Positions 60,220 through 64,000 of a stretch of DNA of 64,000 nucleotides are shown here, piece by piece. Positions within the stretch are counted from its first letter, which is position 1. Each line of letters begins with the position of its first letter. The translations under genes and the position numbers were made by a program. The notes under the pieces are model-generated. The model searched no databases and had not been told where the DNA came from. It saw only the letters and a program-made list of their open reading frames with translations. Source of the DNA: Colwellia maritima (GTDB taxonomy: Bacteria > Pseudomonadota > Gammaproteobacteria > Enterobacterales > Alteromonadaceae); the NCBI RefSeq assembly GCF_022669015.1, contig NZ_JAKKSL010000002.1, forward strand, positions 310,001 to 374,000, written 5' to 3'.

Positions 60220-61209
60220 ATGAAAGAATTACAAACAGTGTGTCTGGAAAACAATCAAGGAATGACAGTAGAAATTATTAATTACGGCGCTCGTATTAAA
60301 TCTATTCATTTTCCGGTAAATGGTGTAGCAACAGAGATGACAGTGGGTTACCCTGATCCAAATGGTTATTTAGCAGATGCTTTTTATTTAGGAGCAACGT
60401 GTGGCAGAGTTTGTAATAGAATTGAAGAAGGAAAATTTGACTTAAAAGGTGTTAGCTATCAGTTAGCCCAAAATGAAAATGAACATTGCCTTCATGGTGG
60501 GGGTGATAATTTTTCCTATCGATATTGGCAAATAGAGTCATCATCAAGTTCTGCAGTCACTTTAACGCTTAAATCGCCCGATGGCGACCAAGGTTTTCCG
60601 GGTGAATTGAATTTACAAGTGATGTACCATTTAACGGAAAATAATGCACTTGAGATGCGTTATCATGCCACTGTGGATGTACCAACCCCTATTAATATTA
60701 CCAATCATGCTTACTTTAATTTAGGCGAAAACAGTTGTGAGTTACTTGATTTGCAACTAGATGCTTCTAATATGCTTGAACGAAAAGATAATGGTTTGCC
60801 AAGTGGCAATATTCTACCCGTAGCAAATTCGGATTTTGATTTTACCGAGTTCGCTAATATAGGAGATAAACAAAGCAATACAACAGATAGTAATTTAATA
60901 GAAATGGCCTGTTTTGATCACTGTTTTGTATTAGACGATACCGAGATAACAATCCCTAAGGCGGTATTATTATCAAAAAACAATGGTGTTAAAATGACGT
61001 TGTTTACCGACCAACCGGCTGTGCAGTTGTATACGGGAGTAGGGCTTAGTGGTGAGTTTAGGGCTTATCAGGGCGTTTGTTTAGAAGCCCAAAATTATTC
61101 TAATGCTGTGAATATTAGCCATTTTCCTAATAGTATTTTACAACCTAACGAAGAATATAAACGCACAATTATTTATCATTTTGAAAGCATCGACTTAGAT
61201 AAAAAATAG
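60220..61209 (+). CDS. galM: Aldose 1-epimerase (galactose mutarotase)
   Basis: A 329-residue enzyme interconverting beta- and alpha-galactose for GalK. Motifs: NYGARIKSIHFP, ENEHCLHGGGDNFSYRYW, PINITNHAYFNLGE with the catalytic His, and GVCLEAQNYSNAVNISHFPN with the catalytic Glu. Intact, ending before the convergent regulator gene. It handles galactose released by GH117 and other agar enzymes. Confidence 0.92.
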   Translation: MKELQTVCLENNQGMTVEIINYGARIKSIHFPVNGVATEMTVGYPDPNGYLADAFYLGATCGRVCNRIEEGKFDLKGVSYQLAQNENEHCLHGGGDNFSYRYWQIESSSSSAVTLTLKSPDGDQGFPGELNLQVMYHLTENNALEMRYHATVDVPTPINITNHAYFNLGENSCELLDLQLDASNMLERKDNGLPSGNILPVANSDFDFTEFANIGDKQSNTTDSNLIEMACFDHCFVLDDTEITIPKAVLLSKNNGVKMTLFTDQPAVQLYTGVGLSGEFRAYQGVCLEAQNYSNAVNISHFPNSILQPNEEYKRTIIYHFESIDLDKK

Positions 61210-61261
61210 TCTAGTTTGTAAAACCCATAGTTAATATATGTAATTTATGCCTTCATGGCTT

Positions 61262-62323
61262 TTAGTCGTAAGTTGCTTGGTTAATCCTATACAGGTCTGT
61301 TTGAAAAGGGATTACTTGGTTATCCCTTTTCGTGGTTGACTCTCGTTTAACCATACGTGGAATATATTTATAGCCATTACCCTTTAATTGACTTTTTTTA
61401 CAAGAGAAATCTAGCGACAATAAGGCTGCTTGCTGTGCCATTTCATTGATAGGGTAATGAAGTGTGGTTAATTTAGGTCTGGAATAACGCGAAATTAACA
61501 CATCATCAAAACCAATCACAGAAATAGCCTGAGGTACTTTATATCCGTTATCTTCTAAGGTAGAAATTGCACCAATAGCCATTGCATCGTTGTAGACAAA
61601 GATAGCTGAAAAGGCTTCTTTAGAGGCAAGTAAACGTTGCGTAGCTATTTCGCCCCCTTGTTGGTTTGGCTCGGCATATTCTATATGAGCGTCATTAATA
61701 ACTATGCCTGCTTTGTTATATTCCTGCGAAAAGCCACTTAATCTTAAGGTAGGATCTTCAATTTGATATTTACTACTTATGCAGGCTACCTGTTTATGTC
61801 CTAATGACATGAGATGCCTAGCGGCAATTTTTCCGCCTTCTTCATTGTCTAACCAAACGCATTTGTCTTTTATGTCTTCAATTACTCGGTCGATTAATAT
61901 AAGCCCAGGAATTTTGTCACACAAACTGATTAATTCGGCATCAGAAAGTTTTTTACTATGTAAAACAATAGCTTGGCAACGTCTTTCTATCAGTAAGTTA
62001 ATTGCAGCTCTTTCAGATTCTGCACTTTGTTGAGCAGTACTGAGTAATAATTGCATGTTGTGATCGCGGGCTATTTTGTCTACTCCGCTAGCAAGAGAAG
62101 CAAAAAATGGATCCGTTAAATCAGGTATAACCACGCCTATAGTGGTTGATTTTTGGGTTACTAAAGCTCTTGCATTAGCATTGGGGGTATAGCCAAGATC
62201 AATCATCACTTGAGTGACTTTTTCTCTGGTTTTTTTGCCCACCTTAGGGCCATTATTTACCACCCTAGAAACGGTAGCTATTGATACTCCTGCAATGCGA
62301 GCAACATCTTTAATAGTTGACAT
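61262..62323 (-). CDS. LacI family regulator, GalR-like
   Basis: A 353-residue repressor. The LacI helix-turn-helix is at the N-terminus (STIKDVARIAGVSIATVSRVV NNGPKVG), followed by a sugar-binding domain (TTIGVVIPDLTDPFFASLAS, ISVIGFDDVLISRYSRPKLT). It is divergent from galT-galK, with two LacI-type operators between, so it probably represses both and senses galactose. Whether it also acts on the agar genes is not visible: no such operator was seen there. Confidence 0.9.
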   Translation of the reverse strand: MSTIKDVARIAGVSIATVSRVVNNGPKVGKKTREKVTQVMIDLGYTPNANARALVTQKSTTIGVVIPDLTDPFFASLASGVDKIARDHNMQLLLSTAQQSAESERAAINLLIERRCQAIVLHSKKLSDAELISLCDKIPGLILIDRVIEDIKDKCVWLDNEEGGKIAARHLMSLGHKQVACISSKYQIEDPTLRLSGFSQEYNKAGIVINDAHIEYAEPNQQGGEIATQRLLASKEAFSAIFVYNDAMAIGAISTLEDNGYKVPQAISVIGFDDVLISRYSRPKLTTLHYPINEMAQQAALLSLDFSCKKSQLKGNGYKYIPRMVKRESTTKRDNQVIPFQTDLYRINQATYD

Positions 62324-62326
62324 AAT

Positions 62327-62338
62327 GTAAACGTTTTA
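62327..62338. promoter_or_regulatory. LacI-type operator 1 (GTAAACGTTTTA)
   Basis: Near-palindrome centred on AACGTT, 4 bp upstream of the regulator start; suits autorepression. Confidence 0.7.
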
Positions 62339-62426
62339 TATTTAGTTGATAATTCATTATACCCTTTGTTTTAGCAATATAAAGATTATTTTATTAGAAA
62401 TAAAAATATATATTGATTTAAAAAAT

Positions 62427-62438
62427 GAAAACGTTTAC
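62427..62438. promoter_or_regulatory. LacI-type operator 2 (GAAAACGTTTAC)
   Basis: Related to operator 1 as its near reverse complement, 100 bp away and 44 bp before galT; the spacing would permit a repression loop. Confidence 0.7.
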
Positions 62439-62482
62439 CCTTTTTGTATTGAAAATTATTTTAAATAACATTTGAGGTTTCT

Positions 62483-63526
62483 ATGGATACTATTTTTGAC
62501 CCCACCGAGCATCCACATCGTCGATTTAACCCACTAATTGAAGAGTGGGTATTAGTGTCTCCGCATCGTGCTAAAAGGCCGTGGCAAGGGCAAGTAGAAA
62601 CCATAGATGAAGATGAACGACCTAGTTATGATGAAACGTGTTTTTTATGTGCGGGAAATACACGAATTAATGGCGAAGTGAATGATAATTATGAAAAAAC
62701 CTTTGTTTTTACTAATGATTTTGCTGCGTTAAAAACTGATACGCCAAAGGCTGAATCAAATGATCCGCTTTTTAAAATGGCAACAGAGCAAGGTGAGAGT
62801 CGTGTTATTTGTTTTTCACCTGATCACAGTAAAACATTGCCACAACTGAGTGTTGATGAAATTGTTGAGGTGATTTCTACATGGCAGGCGCAATGCCAAG
62901 AATTAGGTCAACATTATCAATGGGTTCAGGTTTTTGAAAACAAAGGTTCAATGATGGGCTGTTCAAACCCTCATCCTCACGGTCAAATTTGGTCTCAACA
63001 ACAATTACCGACGTTAGTGAGTAAAAAACAAAAAGCGTTATCGGCCTATTATCAAGCACATAGTAGTAACTTATTATTCGATTATGCTCAACGTGAAGCC
63101 GAACAAGGCGAACGTGTAGTTGTACAAAATGCCGATTGGTTAGTTGTTGTTCCTTATTGGGCGGGGTGGCCTTTTGAAACCTTATTAATTCCACGTTTTG
63201 CCATCTCGCGTATGACAGAGTTAACTTCTGAACAACAACGTTCATTGGCTGATGCTATTCAGCAAATTACCATACGGTATGACAATTTATTTAATTGTTC
63301 ATTTCCTTATTCAATGGGGCGGCATGGCGCACCTTATGATGGTGAAGAACACCCAGAATGGACATTACACGCAAGCTTCTTTCCGCCTTTATTGCGTTCA
63401 GCGACTGTGCGTAAATTTATGGTTGGTTATGAAATGATGGCAGAATCTCAACGTGATTTAACGCCAGAGCAAGCTGCTCAAAGGTTGCGAGATGTTTCTC
63501 CTATTCATTATAAGGAGTCAAAATAA
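62483..63526 (+). CDS. galT: Galactose-1-phosphate uridylyltransferase
   Basis: Second enzyme of the Leloir pathway, exchanging UMP between UDP-glucose and galactose-1-phosphate. 347 residues, intact. [30 protein letters not shown] at the start; zinc-site CFLCAGNTR; active-site [13 protein letters not shown] (His-Pro-His) near residue 165; [31 protein letters not shown] near the C-terminus. GAGGTTT lies before the ATG. Its stop overlaps the galK start (TAATG). Confidence 0.95.
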   Translation: MDTIFDPTEHPHRRFNPLIEEWVLVSPHRAKRPWQGQVETIDEDERPSYDETCFLCAGNTRINGEVNDNYEKTFVFTNDFAALKTDTPKAESNDPLFKMATEQGESRVICFSPDHSKTLPQLSVDEIVEVISTWQAQCQELGQHYQWVQVFENKGSMMGCSNPHPHGQIWSQQQLPTLVSKKQKALSAYYQAHSSNLLFDYAQREAEQGERVVVQNADWLVVVPYWAGWPFETLLIPRFAISRMTELTSEQQRSLADAIQQITIRYDNLFNCSFPYSMGRHGAPYDGEEHPEWTLHASFFPPLLRSATVRKFMVGYEMMAESQRDLTPEQAAQRLRDVSPIHYKESK

Positions 63527-64000
63527 TGGCCAGAACACAAATGATCACTGAATTATTTATTCAACATTACCATTGTCAGCCTGATCAAGTTTTTCATGCC
63601 CCTGGGCGTGTTAACTTAATCGGTGAGCATACTGATTATAATGATGGTTTTGTACTTCCCGCAGCTATCAATTTTGGTACAGATATCGCAGCCAAATTAC
63701 GTTCTGATCGTACTGTGAATGTGTTAGCTATAGATTGTAATGGCGAAACTAACAGCTTTAGTTTAGATGATCTTCAATTTAGTCAGCAGCACATGTGGGT
63801 AAATTATATTCGCGGTTCTATTGGGGTTTTATTAGCAACGTATCCAGAAATTAAGGGCGCAGATCTTGTCGTGTCAGGTAATGTACCACAGGGCACAGGA
63901 CTTAGTTCTTCAGCAAGTTTTGAAATGGTTGTGTTGAAAACGTTTGCGAGTTTAAACAAACTTCCACTTGATGGAGTTAAAGCTGCTTTAATGGGGCAAA
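63526..64000 (+). CDS. galK: Galactokinase, cut by the window end
   Basis: First 158 codons of a GHMP kinase that phosphorylates galactose. GalK signature APGRVNLIGEHTDYNDGFVL P near residue 30; ATP-binding VPQGTGLSSSASFE near residue 125. The ATG shares its A with the galT stop, so the two are translationally coupled. No frameshift in the visible part. Confidence 0.93.
   Translation, partial: MARTQMITELFIQHYHCQPDQVFHAPGRVNLIGEHTDYNDGFVLPAAINFGTDIAAKLRSDRTVNVLAIDCNGETNSFSLDDLQFSQQHMWVNYIRGSIGVLLATYPEIKGADLVVSGNVPQGTGLSSSASFEMVVLKTFASLNKLPLDGVKAALMGQ

Noticed and set aside
1..64000. CRISPR arrays, tRNA, rRNA, riboswitches
   Set aside because: No regularly spaced repeats of CRISPR type, no tRNA cloverleaf or rRNA text, and no riboswitch consensus were recognised by eye.

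Overview
The window looks like the chromosome of a marine, agar-degrading gammaproteobacterium of the Alteromonadales (Colwellia/Thalassotalea-like). The grounds are low GC, several very large TonB-dependent receptors (TBDRs), GH50, GH86 and GH117 agarolytic enzymes, SapC/flavin-halogenase pairs, a SulP-Usp pair and a ppk-ppx pair. The genus is inferred from gene content; no rRNA or tRNA gene is visible.

Layout. 1-3.7 kb: cut PhoD-like phosphatase, then universal stress protein and SulP transporter. 4.4-6.9 kb: secreted zinc metalloprotease flanked by copies of a 73-75 bp repeat. 7.0-9.4 kb: small accessory patch with two palindromes, a TIR-domain protein, a small partner protein, and a RAYT-type transposase gene interrupted by a REP-like element. 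9.3-14.9 kb: ppx, ppk, lldD and a small ORF. 15.2-20.3 kb: TBDR, phosphodiesterase, PhoD-like phosphatase (a likely organophosphate-uptake unit) and a small lipoprotein. 20.4-40.1 kb: polysaccharide utilisation core with two TBDR / flavin-halogenase / SapC sets on opposite strands around a GntR-FCD regulator and a GH50 agarase lipoprotein. 40.2-46.7 kb: YdeP/FdhF-type molybdoenzyme, small membrane proteins, siderophore-interacting protein, MarR, AraC, EamA transporter. 47.1-49.4 kb: two metallopeptidase-like secreted proteins. 49.9-55.2 kb: what I read as a decayed integron gene-cassette array. 55.3-64 kb: second half of the agar locus (GH86, 2-keto-3-deoxygluconate kinase, GH117) and the Leloir genes galM, galR-like, galT, galK.

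How the parts work together. GH50 and GH86 enzymes cut agar (or porphyran), TBDRs import oligosaccharides, GH117 releases D-galactose and 3,6-anhydro-L-galactose. GalM/GalK/GalT take galactose, and KDG kinase takes the end of the anhydrogalactose branch. A palindrome TTGTTAACAA occurs upstream of the agar TBDRs, GH50, GH86 and KDG kinase, and near the gntR gene, which suggests one regulon.

The most interesting region is 49.9-55.2 kb. Three single units there (FMN reductase; GNAT; Tae4-like T6SS amidase plus a small membrane protein) each begin with GTT... and end, at or just after the stop codon, with the exact reverse complement over 9, 10 and 12 bp. That is the R'/R'' relation of integron cassettes. 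The same stretch holds a VOC protein, a putative AbiC-like protein, an inverted ParDE pair and remnants of IS1182-, IS110- and IS91-type transposases and of a MITE family. No integron integrase is in the window.

Quality caveat. About 28 single-base frameshifts affect 18 otherwise complete genes, many in short homopolymer runs and including housekeeping genes. Sequencing or assembly error is the simplest explanation, so these are listed as whole genes with the break positions given.
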